From contig JAKZAN010000007.1 of assembly GCA_023053545.1 (NCBI GenBank), positions 4,154,001 through 4,218,000 on the forward strand: DNA of 64,000 bases, given 5' to 3'. The position numbers and the translations under genes were made by a program. This document shows, one piece after another, positions 33,391-45,700 of the stretch; position 1 is the first letter of the stretch; every line of letters starts with the position of its first letter. Under the pieces are notes generated by a model. That model was not told the origin of the DNA. It did not search any database and saw only the letters and a program-made list of their open reading frames with translations. The DNA comes from Lepidurus packardi (Eukaryota > Arthropoda > Branchiopoda > Notostraca > Triopsidae).

Positions 33391-34056
33391 ATGAGGGGTT
33401 AGTCAAGGCATTGAAACAAGGAAAACGTCCTTGGAATGTGGTGTCAAAAAAATGAAGAAAAAGAAATTAGCCCATATAATAAAGCAGGGCCTGGTCAAAA
33501 AAAGAATCTAATTTACGTTAAACGATTTTATGGGCAGTCATTAAATCTCTCCTTTGGGGTGTATAATGCAATGCAAGGTTATTTTTACTGTTGGCCTGTG
33601 CTTATGTGTAATTGATCCCATAAATTCCCCTTTTACGCACATATATAGCGTATCAAATGCCTCTCACTCCGCGTCTGGTTCTTTAATCATTGAGATTCTT
33701 GCAAGTTTTTTTCATTTTTTATTTGTGTTTCAACGTTCGTGTGTTAGCAAAAGGGGGGTTAATGCGAGAAATGCAACTTGCAACGCTATAACGGCCAAAC
33801 TGGAAACATATGGGCTTGATTCGTATAACAACGTGACCTTTTCTACTCTATGCCAAGATTTCATAAGGCTTCTGTCTTGAATTAGCCATTTTTTAGACTA
33901 AGCTAAGGGCAAAAAAGTTTTTTTTTCGTTTTTTTTTTACGCGTTTGTGTGGTGCTGTGTATATGCATACTTTGGCTTTACAACATCCGTCATCGCCAGA
34001 CCATAAACACTTAAAGTTGCCGGCCCAAATTAACCGGGTTGCGTGTTATTTCTCAC

Positions 34057-34265
34057 CTTAGGGCACTGCTGGCCCCCAAAAATAAAGTCACTTTTTCTTT
34101 CAAAGCCAAAGCTTCCTTTTTAGCTTCCGTGGCAATGAAGTTGCTTCGGTTACGCGCCAAGTGATGTTCCAAGTTAACCCGCTGAAATCCGGGAAATGGG
34201 TACGAATTTGAAGAACGTTTCCGTCGCGTTTGAACCATTTGAACCCAATTTTCCAAATCTCCAAT
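34057..34265 (-). CDS. possible orphan internal exon, minus strand
   Basis: A good acceptor (TTTCTATATCTGCAG) and donor (CTAAG|GTGAGA) bound 69 open codons starting IGDLENWVQMVQTRRKRSS and including LARNRSNFIATEAKKEALAL. The opening IGDLENW resembles a block of the BLOC-1 subunit 1 family, but the similarity stops after about seven residues, so I do not assign it. No partner exon with matching phase was found. Confidence 0.3.
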
Positions 34266-36763
34266 CTGCAGATATAGAAATAGCGGGTTTGGGGTGGGAG
34301 TCATTGAAATCCCTGTGGGATGACGCTAAGAAACACATAGGCAAGCGGTTCTAATCTAAATACGACGCTGTGTAGACTCAACAGCTGGTCTTTTTTTATG
34401 GCAGAAGAAGCTGAAGCTGCAATTCATCGGCTTGGAAAAAGGCTCCCGATTCAGCCGTTCCCTGCAATGTGGGTTAGCATTCGCATTTCGGAGTATAAGG
34501 AGCTCCCTCTCTCTCTCTTTTCTAACTCGCACGATCTCTCTAATTCTTTCTCAAGTCCCGCGTAACGCGTAACCATCAGTGGGGATGATAGCAAACTTTT
34601 TTAGTGTTGTTTTAGGTTGGGTTTTTAGCCTTTTTGCTTGTGTTTGTAGCTTGGCCTTGGCTGTTTTCAGAGTGTGAAAACGTTGGCACGGAAACGTTAA
34701 GCTCCGGAGCCCCAAAGTATTAAACCCATAGCACACTTTCCCATCTCATTTATTCGCAATTGCCGAAAGTATAGTATTCGCTGTAGAGTATATGCACATT
34801 TATTATACGCGCTAAAAGGCAGGGCAAAAAACGGGTGATTTGACATATTAAAGTGCTGGTCGAGAAGAAATAACAACACGCGTGATACATGACATTCCTT
34901 TGGCGCACAGCTTCCACCATAGCGATCCATCAGGTTAACGCCTTTCGCTGGGGCTCCCTTTTTTTCTTTTTTTTTTAAAAAACTATTTTTCGTGTTGTGT
35001 CGTTGCTGTCTTATGTGTGCCAACGCGAAATGAAAGTCTGTCTAAATGCTTCTCGACTTTGTGAGCCCTGCAATCGTATGCTAAAGTTAGTTCACATTAG
35101 CATCGCAAAGATGCTCTTTTGGTTCTGAAGAAGGTGAACGAGAGGGGTAAAAAAAGAAACAGGGAACGGGTTATATAGCGAAAGGCTTTTTCGAATTGCT
35201 GGCATTCAACAATGCTTTGAATTCAAACAGTTCCTGACGTTCTTCCCAAGGGCCCCCGCTTACATTGCGTGCACCTTGCCCTCGAAAAAGTGCTGATGTC
35301 AGACTATCTTCTTCTTTTACGTTTTTTTTTTAAACCAAACGTTTGTTTAGAGAAGGCAAGAAAGGGCTGTTAGCTTCCCTCCTTTTCCAAATTGAAACGA
35401 AAAGAAGTAAAACAAAAAAAGAACCTTAAATACAAGTAAATAAGGCTTGTCTTAAAGACTTATTTTTGCATGTTAAGCGACAGTATGGGTGTGGGAAATT
35501 CCTGTCTTTTGTTTAATTTCTTGCCAATTTTGCAACTGGGCAGCTTCCATGTTAGCTCCTTCTTGCGCTTTCCTTATATTTTTTTTTCTATTGTGATGTG
35601 TGTTTAGCTCAACTTTGGGACAGATTGTGTTGGTGAAAAAAAGTTACTTAGCTAGTTCCAAAACACTTCTTAGGATTTGTAGAACAGCTGTCTTGGCTCC
35701 TCGCTATCTTTCGGATCGTCAGTTGAGCAAAGCTGTCGAGATGTTTTACCGAAAAAAACTTTCTTTTTTAGAAAAAAATATCTGTTTGATATCAAAATAA
35801 GAGGGAAGTTGCAAAGTTTAAAGGGAAGTTGTGAAGAGGCTGTAACAAATGTCTTTGGATGCATTTTGGTGTTGATAGCGGCACAGGAAGCAATGTTCGA
35901 CAAATTTTGTATTTTTTTGGCTTTTATTTTTTTGTTTGAGCGTTGCTTTTCAAGACATAAACCAGTTAAGGCGTGAGAAACGTTAACTGTTGGCATCCAC
36001 AAACAAGCCCGTTATGTGAAAACATAAGCCTTGTTTAATAGAACTGACACGGATTTACAGAACAGCTGCCTATTTTCAAACCTCTCACGAGCTGTCTATA
36101 TTGCAAGAATTCGAAACATTTATTGGTCGTATTTTGGGAGTGAGGATTTCTCCAGACTTGATACACAGTATAAGAGCTTTTTTTCTTCTTTTTTTAATTA
36201 AAAAAGGTGCGGTGAGCCCTCGATGCAATATTCAGAGATGTCAAACCAGGGATGTAGACGTTTGCGAGTCCGTTAATGACAATTTGACCCGTTAATGACA
36301 AATTAGACTTACGACCAAACACTTTTAATTTACGATACAACTATAAGAGACTTTTCTAGTTTGCCTTGGCCGTTGAATCCTCTTAGGACTTGGAAAAGGG
36401 AAAAAAAAGTCAATTAAATCATTGGGCTTCTTTTATTTCTTTGTAACCTTTTCCTTTTTCTTCACAAAGATTAAGAGCTCAAAGAAATAAAATAAGTTAG
36501 GGCAAATGCCTTGAAAATTGCCCCATTGTTCTACTCCATAAATGGTTAGCTTTTAAGGGAACAGATGAATGCAATTCGGACAAAAGAATGAAAAGACCTG
36601 CTCAATCCCCAAACCATTTGACCATTTGAGAAAGACAAAAGCGTAGCATCAGGAGAGGCAAATTGTGTGGCTTGTTAACTTCGCTTTTTCCGGTATGGAT
36701 TTGAATAATGACCCTCATTCTTCCCCTTTTCTTCTTTTTTTCTTCCCCTGTTATCTGGCATAG

Positions 36764-39700
36764 GTATTCCTGGATTCCAGTGCTGGGCTTCCTGATTGGG
36801 CTGGCGTACTGCGTTATTATAGTGGAAACGACTCAAACTACCTCAGCTGTGGTGCCTGAGAAGAAAGCCAAGTATCCTGAAGAGGTATAACATATTTTAT
36901 TTCATTTTTTTGGCAATAAAAAGTTGTTTTTTCAATATAATGGGTCCCCTTTTTCTGCAGTTCCGAGTTCTTACAAAGTTACACTCCAAAGCTAAAAAAG
37001 AGAGAAAAAAATAGGCGGCAACCTGGTTATGCTAAATCTTCTGAAATTTCCATGAAAAGTGGGGAAAAGTGTCACGGGCTTCCCTTTCTGACGGCTGGAT
37101 TGTGAAGTAAAGAATACCATGAAGGCATGAAATGAAAATGACATATCAGGGGGGTGTATATGGAGATGGAGAGGGATCTGGTGCGCTCATTCTAAAGGGG
37201 TTGTTTACACCCTGCTGCGCTGGAAGCATCACTTTCCAACAATCCAACCCTTTTTCTTTTTCATTTCGTGTAGCAGGAAGCCCAGGTGTGTTAGCTATAC
37301 AGAGCTATACAGCCAAAGCTCCTAGATAACAGCCCCACATAGTCTAAGCAGAAGGAATCTGCTGCTGCTTGTTGCTCATGCTTGCCCCATCCATAACAGC
37401 CCTAGCCAAACGATATCTTTATCCTTCTCCAGAGTTCTAACAATACAAACTAAAAGGGGCGGCCTGGACGAGTTAAAGATTAATGAGCTACCGCACCAGG
37501 GAGGTTTTTCTCGCTGCCGGCGTACGCGGCATTGCAATGCCGAACGACTCTATAGGATCACTGTCCCTCGAGAAACCCTTTTGCCTTTGGAAGCTTAACA
37601 ACAAGTCGTTTCCCCAAATCTATCCTAATATAAAAAGTTGCTGTCAGAAGGGTGTGAGCCGATGCGAAGAGCAAGTTTAACCCTTGTTGGGTGTTATAGG
37701 TCAAGCGGGTTGGTCGTTTTTGGGCGTATAAAGAGGGGAGGTCTTCTTCATATTATAGAAAAATTTCTATCGTGAAAAGGGTGGGAGTTATTTCACGTTT
37801 GCTTGCTTTTTACACGTCCCTTTTCATAGAGGCGTTTTGGCTTTTGGGGGGAATTGGGAATTGATTCATTTCCTTGAAAGATGGGTTCTCATATTTCCCT
37901 CTGGGGCAAAAGCAAGGTAAAAGTGGATAATAAGCTGATCGTTTCGGTTCTTCAGAATCTTTTAGCTTTCTTGACGGACCGTTTAGAGCCCCACTTCTAC
38001 TCTATATTACTGTCCCAAGGTTTTTCTGGTTATAAAGGAGGGCTAACGAGGTGATCCATTTATGCCCCGTGAGGCCGTGACAGAATCTGTCATTACTTTA
38101 TTCAATAGAAAAGATAGAGAAAAGATAGCCATTTTGTGCCAGGGTTTGGTATGTCAGCTATGAAACGCATGATTGTGATTGTGATTGATCAGAGGAGTGG
38201 TATATCCCCGGACAGTTTTTATTTTACTGCAAATCGCGCCCGCACTTGAACTTGTTTAGAGTTAGACAAACTGGCACGTCTCCCTTTTTTTTCAAGTCGG
38301 GGGAAGTTTGGAATGCGATATAGTTTATCTTGACCTTGTGTTCTTGATGTGTCAATATAAGGGAGTCAATATTTTCATTTCTGGCTAGCGCCAAGCAGTC
38401 CAACAGAAGCTAGAGATTAGAGAATTGCGATCGTTATCACTCGTTTAATCTAATGAACCTTTTGCCCCCATGTTAGGGCATGTTAGGCCAAAGTTGCAAG
38501 TCCATGGAAACCCGCAGTACAAGAACACGCTAATCTAAGAAATTTCCGAGAATCCCAAAGAAGGCATTAAAAAACAAAAAAAACAGGTTCTCTAGTTTCA
38601 GAACGCGGTGATAAAATTGACACATAGTATGTCATATATGTTGCAAAGCGTTCTCCGGAAAAATAACGGCAAACGGGTGTCATTCGAGTTGAAAATTAGT
38701 AGTTGGACTGCAGTGCGTTAGGTTAGCATAGGTCAGGTTAGATTAATGATTAAAAATTAATCTTTAAAACTTGTACTTTCTTTCATTCTATTAGCTGAAA
38801 AGATTCACTGTTCCAAGGTGACACAATGGTGTCATTTTTGCAGCGGGTGATAAGTTATATATTGTTGTCATTAAATCCGGAGAACGTGTTGAAAAAAAAA
38901 ACGCAGTAAAGAAACACACTAATCTAAATAATTTTGGAGGATCCCAAGAAAAAAAAAAGTTGTTACTGTCATCAGTCATGGAAATTAGTGTCGGCTTAAC
39001 TTGAGTATCCTATATGGGTATACAGATATAAGCGAAAGATGGAAAAGTTGGAAAAGGCTTTCGTGAGTTTCATGATTTCCGCGGTTAGGTATTCCTGATA
39101 TCCCCGACCATAATTCTCTCACGTATTCTTGTGTGGGTCTTGCCGGACTGTAATCAATACTAGATTAGGCATGGTACTTATCCGACTGCCAATTAAAGCT
39201 CTCACTCATGAAAATGTTATAAACTGTGGGGTATTCGTTACTCGGGCTCTGTTATTTAACCCCTCATCTGTCATTCGATATCAGGCCGATCACCACGCAC
39301 ACGCAGCAACCAACCCATCACTCCACCCAGCCCAACATTACACGTGTATTCTGTATTCTCTGTGAGCTTTGGCGTACGCCTCGTGTTGTTAAGGGATCAT
39401 GTGGATCTTCCTTGGCCATTTCGGCATTTCTATTGTCCCTTTTCTTTCGGTTCGGGAAAAAGGATGCAGAGAGGGTTATAACATCACGTGACTGACTTGA
39501 CGGGCATATCGCAGCAATAAGTTAACCGTAGTTAGTATATAGCCGCAGAGGAGCAGAGACCCCCTGTCGTAATTACCTCTTTACTACTGCTCATCCATAT
39601 GTTATTTGACAGCGCAGTATAATCTTTTACAACCCCAGAAATCAACTCTCTTTCTCTCTCCTGGAAGCGAAACAAGTACCTCCTGCACCTCTCCTGAACA

Positions 39701-42700
39701 AGTATTTCCGTAACAGCAATAAGAGCAGCTGGTTTGTTCTCTGCACTTAGTTAAGCTCCAAGTGTAAGCAATTAAGCGTATCAAGCTTGTTGAATGGAAA
39801 TGGACTAAAAGTTTGCCCTATTTGGCGGCTATTTAAAGGGTTAACCTGTTCGTTTCGCGGTTTTTCTGTATCTTGGCCAAAGTATGTTTCTCATGAGGTG
39901 GATAGCGTGACCGATAACTTATCACCATTGTTATTAGAAATGGGAGAATTCAGTCGAGCTTAGTTTAAAGCATGGTAAGAACCTATAATAACCCGCCTCA
40001 GCGTTTTTCTAATAAAACGATAGCGTTATGGTCACAATTTTTTCTTCCCGGCCTTTCGGAACTCAAAGAAACGCCTATAGGTCGCACGCTTGGAGTGATT
40101 TATATTTTTTTTTTTTTTTTTTTTTTTTTACCTTTTGCCGAAATGATTATTACTTTATGTGGAACTTTTCTTTGCAAGAAAGCGTTTCGTATAGTGATCT
40201 CTGTCAGCTGTCTATGGGAGAGACTTCATTCAGGAGGCTAGGTGGAAAATTAAGCTCCATTTCACGCTTTTGCATTGAAATTATTCACGTTGCGCTTAAT
40301 CTCATTACCACGTTTTGGTGGTCCGATGGGCACTCTCCAGCTTGCTCTCCAGATGTTTCAAGTGGGATATTTAAAAAATTTTGCCGTTTTCCCCCCACAA
40401 AAGTTCTGCTCGTGAATGGACCAAGGATTATTCGTGAAGGTTTCTTGCCATTTATTATATTTATTACATTTCTTAAATTTTTTTTAGACTTTGTATTGTT
40501 GGTTGTATTCTACAGTATGCTAGTGTCTACTCCTTTGAATGAAGGACTACTCCCTTTTGGTTGCGGGGCCAAAAGATAACAGTAATAATATGGGTGCGAA
40601 CAGGAAAATGCTTTTAAAACTATATAGCTCTCGGGGAACACATGGCTTATGGCTGAAAATCTGTCGAATTTTCCTGAACTTTCCTCTATCGGGATTTTGT
40701 AAACAGTAAAAAGTTGTCGCTTGTCGTTAGACGAAAAAAAAAAAAAAGAACTACACACATAACGGAATTTATAGAGTCAGTTTAAAGGCAGACTTTTTTA
40801 TAGCCTCAGTATTTCAGTCGCATTGAATACTAAGGGAAAAAATAAGCAAAAAAGCAGGCTGGTGAATAAAGATAACTGGGGAGATATATCTGGGGAAAAT
40901 AGAAGGCATGGATTTTTTAAAAAAAAAATAAGGTAGCTTATAGGTAGCTATAGGCTTATGTTAGGCCTACGGTTATCCTTTTATGGGAAAATATAAGGTT
41001 TTTTTGGTTTTATGGAAAGTTTTTGTATGTGTTTGTGGTTATTTGAATGTGGTTGACGTCGTAGTGGTAGGCCAATATATTCTGACGTTTGCAATAACCC
41101 CCAGAGCTATAGTGTGATCCTTTTGTTGAGGACTGTTAGCTTGTTATACAGCTCCCCAGACTTGTTTGGCCTGTGTGCCCCATGTCAAGCCTCATGAAGC
41201 TTGACAACAGTGAAGTGATTGGAATTCTCGTTTTCAGCTATTGGTATCAAGCCGGACCATCTTTTAACAAGAATGGGAAAATAAGCGTATGGGAGGCTAT
41301 TTAGTGTCAATCCCAATTCCTGCGGTTGGGCTTTTCACGATACCATTAATGGTTTTAGGATTTTGGGGGCAAAAAGTGGCCAAAACTTCAATACATTTTC
41401 TCTTTTGTCGTTCAAGTGGCTGTTGCTACATTAGTGGAAAGATCAGTAAAATTTTGGCTTTTGGGTTGATATAAGACACTTTGTGGTTTGACGTTATTGG
41501 GCGGTTTTTAGGGAATATACAAGCAAAAGATCTTGCAGTTAGATTTGCCCTCTTCCCACAGTTTAACGCACCAAAAAAAACTTTTATATAAGGTAGTAGT
41601 CCATAGGCGCTGAGTAAAGCGGATGGGATCGTGGCTTTTTATCTGTATGGGTTTTATGGCCCAGGTTCACCTTTACTGATTACCATAATTACGACCCTCA
41701 TATTATCGAAGAGACTCACTTCTTGGTAGGTTTTCCAAAAAATATACAAAAAGACGGAGAATGAAGGTCTAAAGGTCCCTCTTTAAAAAAATACCCTGGA
41801 AACGTCAACCGTGGTAAGTTTGTGAAAAATTTTATCGGTCAAGGTAAAAAAAGTGTTCTTATCGTTATTGGTTATCACTTGCTATAAGGACCTTTTTGTA
41901 TTTAATTTTTTTTTTAAAGTCCTGAGATTGGTTTCTGGTTATCAGTGCCATTTCCTGCTATGCCACAAGAGAGGAAGTTGGTTGTGTTGAGATCCTTAAC
42001 CAAATAATTCCCTGCTGGAATTATGACACTGAATCTGGATAGTGGCGATGAAGTTGGCGAGTGACGAGAGAAAAAGATGAGGGCCTCTTTGGTTTGTATT
42101 AGACTTGGTATTATACCACCCAAGCTTTCCAGCCACGTGAAAGCGTTGTGTGGCTGCGAAATAGATCTCATCTCTATTACAACCCCGAAAAGCCGAGGCG
42201 GTTAACAAAGGGTGGATAAAGTTTCCCTTTCTATAGAACCTGTGTCCACAAGTTTCCTGTTTTGTGCTATGAATCATATATTGGGGAAAAAAAAGAAAGA
42301 AAAGCTTATCCACTTGACTGCCCCCGCGCCCAAACATCCCAAACATGGCTCATTATTGTATATGTGCCCTTTAGAAAACTTGGCCCAGTCATGTAACTTT
42401 CATAATTTTGTTTTTTTGCTTGTGTTTCCCGTTTGCCGTAGGTGTACCGTCTATTCCAGAATAAGCTGCAGAATCGAAGATTGGAAGTGAATGAAGGTGT
42501 TTGGAGTGAATGGATGCCCTGGACCCCTTGTTCGAGGTCATGCGGAGGCGGGATATCTTCACAGGAAAGACAATGCTTGAAGAGTCGACGACGGAGAAGG
42601 TATATATTTATATCTTTTACGCGACGAGATGATTCCCATGTAAAAAGATTTAACTTGTCAGTTAGGCTTATCAGTTAAGGAAAATTCTTAAAGGGGGAGT

Positions 42701-45700
42701 AAGGTACGAAAAAATAAAAAAATATGTTATAGAGGAGACCAAAATAAGTGTTCTGGCTGAAGAACCCCTATGTCAATTATGCATATTAACCGAGTAATTA
42801 ATTATTTAGCGGTTTAAGCTCCGCCCCTTTCCGCCAAATTTCAAATTTTCCTATCCTTATAACATTGGCGGACAGTTGGCCGGAGGCCTAGCGACTTTAC
42901 CTGTGAGCGCATTCAAAATCGATCCCAGATCTCATAGGGACCGTACCGTGACCTTTCTTTTGAATGCTTAAGCAGTTTTTTACGCGCTTTGGTTACTTCA
43001 CAAACTTAATCACAAAAAACCACTTTTTCTTCGCGCCACGACGGGAATGTTCCGTTCTGTGGCTCAACGAACGTCAACGCCGCGAGCGTGGAGCTCACAA
43101 CCTGTGTCAGGATAGCCTGCCGGACTAACCGAAGAATCCGAAGAATCGCTTGAAACACTATCGTTATCACTCATTTTAATTCAAAGCTTATGAAGACACA
43201 AACTAATAAACTAAACAAGCGAATAGTCAGCACGTATACAAGACCACGCTTTGGAATGTCGACTTTGGATAACACGCGTTCCAAGGCTTCTTAGCCTAGC
43301 TCTCCCCAATATGTTAGTCCGGCAGGCTATCCTGACACAGGTTGTGAGCTCCACGCTCGCGGCGTTGACGTTCGTTGAGCCACAGAACGGAACATTCCCG
43401 TCGTGGCGCGAAGAAAAAGTGGTTTTTTGTGATTAAGTTTGTGAAGTAACCAAAGCGCGTAAAAAACTGCTTAAGCATTCAAAAGAAAGGTCACGGTACG
43501 GTCCCTATGAGATCTGGGATCGATTTTGAATGCGCTCACAGGTAAAGTCGCTAGGCCTCCGGCCAACTGTCCGCCAATGTTATAAGGATAGGAAAATTTG
43601 AAATTTGGCGGAAAGGGGCGGAGCTTAAACCGCTAAATAATTAATTACTCGGTTAATATGCATAATTGACATAGGGGTTCTTCAGCCAGAACACTTATTT
43701 TGGTCTCCTCTATAACATATTTTTTTATTTTTTCGTACCTTACTCCCCCTTTAAAAGAAGCTAAATAAGAGACAAAATGGGCCGTACTTTTATAGTAGAT
43801 AACGCTTTTATCAGGTGCCATGGAGCAAAGGCAATTGATAGCTCATGTTCGGTAACTTGGGAGGCGATAGCCTATTTTCCAAAGACACGGCTACCGTAAC
43901 GATCCGGTCACTAGAGATTAGGCACAAGGAAGTATACCCCCCCCCCCCCCCCAAAGTCCGATACGTCCAATACCACGAAACACCAATACTACGGAAAAAA
44001 TTAGTGAAACCGATATTAAAAATGAAAATCAGCAGATAAAGTAGGTTTATACATCCCCATGCATTACTGTCACAATAGGATTTCATTATATTGCATAGCG
44101 AAGAAGAATTTTCGCACAAAATTTGCCATGCTATATCGCCATAAGGGGCTCCACTACACCCTGGCCTTAATGGGAGCGATACTGACAGCGTGCGTTGTGT
44201 GCGTTGTGGTGGCCGTTATGTAGGCAGGCCAATTGGCACTTGTTTCGTCAAGCATATAAGATAAAAAAGGGAAGGAGAACCCTTCAAAGTTTTTAAAGTA
44301 GCATTATGCAAATATTAATGCCAAAGCTCACGCCATTCAGGAGGCCACGCGAGAGAACTTTGTAGCTTGCTTTATAGTGCAGTCTGTCTGCTGCTTAACT
44401 TGCCTTTTAAATCAGGCGACATCACAGCTCCCCCCCCCCCCCCCCCAGAAACGAATAAAGACCAGGGAAAGGCGTGAAAGGAAGAGAGAGAGTGGAGAAG
44501 ACGACGAAAAAACAAAAGAGAAAAAAGACATGCTCCCAGGTGCTATGCTGATAACGTTGTCTTTTAACACGGACATACGCACTATATAACGCGAGATCGC
44601 ACGACAAGAACACGAGCTTTTATAGTTCGTCGCACCTTATAGGCTTCATGGGCCAGGAAGGCATAGGGTTGTGCATAAACTACGGGGGGTTTCGTTTGTT
44701 TTTAATTTTTTTTTCATAAGCCTCTCCTCTTTTTACCTTATCAGGGCAACACAATTTATGCCTCTTCCCTCAGCTCTGAATTGCATCTTACTACTTGACG
44801 ACCGGGGGGTCTTCGCCACTCCAACTCAGCAACTTGCAAGCGGAACTGTTACGAACTTAACGGAATTATTTGCTGCCGCTGTCTCGTCTGCCTCTCTAAG
44901 TACTTTATTGGCGTTGTTCCTCTGGGGTTAACCAAAGAGCAAGAGTTATACTTTGGACGCTTGATACTTGGGTACACCAAGACAGTATTTATAACCGTTA
45001 CTTCAGGGCCAACCACAAAAAAGCGACTTGTGATTCTTGTCGGGGAAATTAGGGGGGGGGGGGGGGGGGTGCTCAAGACAATAGTTACTAGGTAAGTCAC
45101 AGACTGCACAGGCTGGACTAACTGAGGAAGAAGAATGGGGCCATTAGGGGAAGCTTAGTGACACCCAAGTAACACCTTTTGAGAGGCCTTTTTCACCTGG
45201 GTGGGCTCCCTTTTGCTTGCTTTTGCAGCGCCATTCAAGTGCGTATTCCAAAAATGCTCACGTCCATTCGCATTCTAAAAGACGCGTTATTTAACTGTAT
45301 TATTCATTTCGCAAAAAAACACAATTTATTACCATGAATGACTCTTTGTATGTAGCGTCTTTTGACATTGTACACAGAATGCGTCAGTCATTTGAGACTC
45401 CTGTAAGGATTTTTTTTTTTGTGGGGAAAGTATAATGAGGGCCTTCTCACTACGGGTACAAGTACTGTACATTCTTTGAAAAAGTGAGAGATGTGTAGGT
45501 GGACGTATCAACTTAGCGTACGGGGACTCTTTGTTGACTTTATTTTTTATTTTTATTGCTTTCTTAGCTTACATTCTTATTAGAACCCTTTTTGTCTCTG
45601 ACTTACCCCCTTGGTGGCGGCCACCCAGTCCGTTTGACGTTGTATTGTTGTCGGTTAGGTTTGGGAGGACCCACTCTTGAAAGCTGTGCGGCAATTTAGG

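Larger units (their letters stand above)
23984..36763. other. gene-poor region between ORP8 and the first recognised THSD4 exon
   Basis: About 12.8 kb that must contain the ORP8 promoter (next to 23983) and probably the 5' end of the THSD4-family gene, which I could not place. Simple features include a short palindrome near 25461-25494, a CT-rich run near 29765-29790, and a degenerate tandem repeat near 33270-33390. A 176-codon plus-strand frame at 30069-30599 begins with a signal-peptide-like stretch but has no other support. Two minus-strand exon-like stretches are listed separately. Confidence 0.4.

Noticed and set aside
40028-40579. 183-codon plus-strand frame
   Set aside because: It reads through a poly-T run as poly-Phe and has no recognisable domain.
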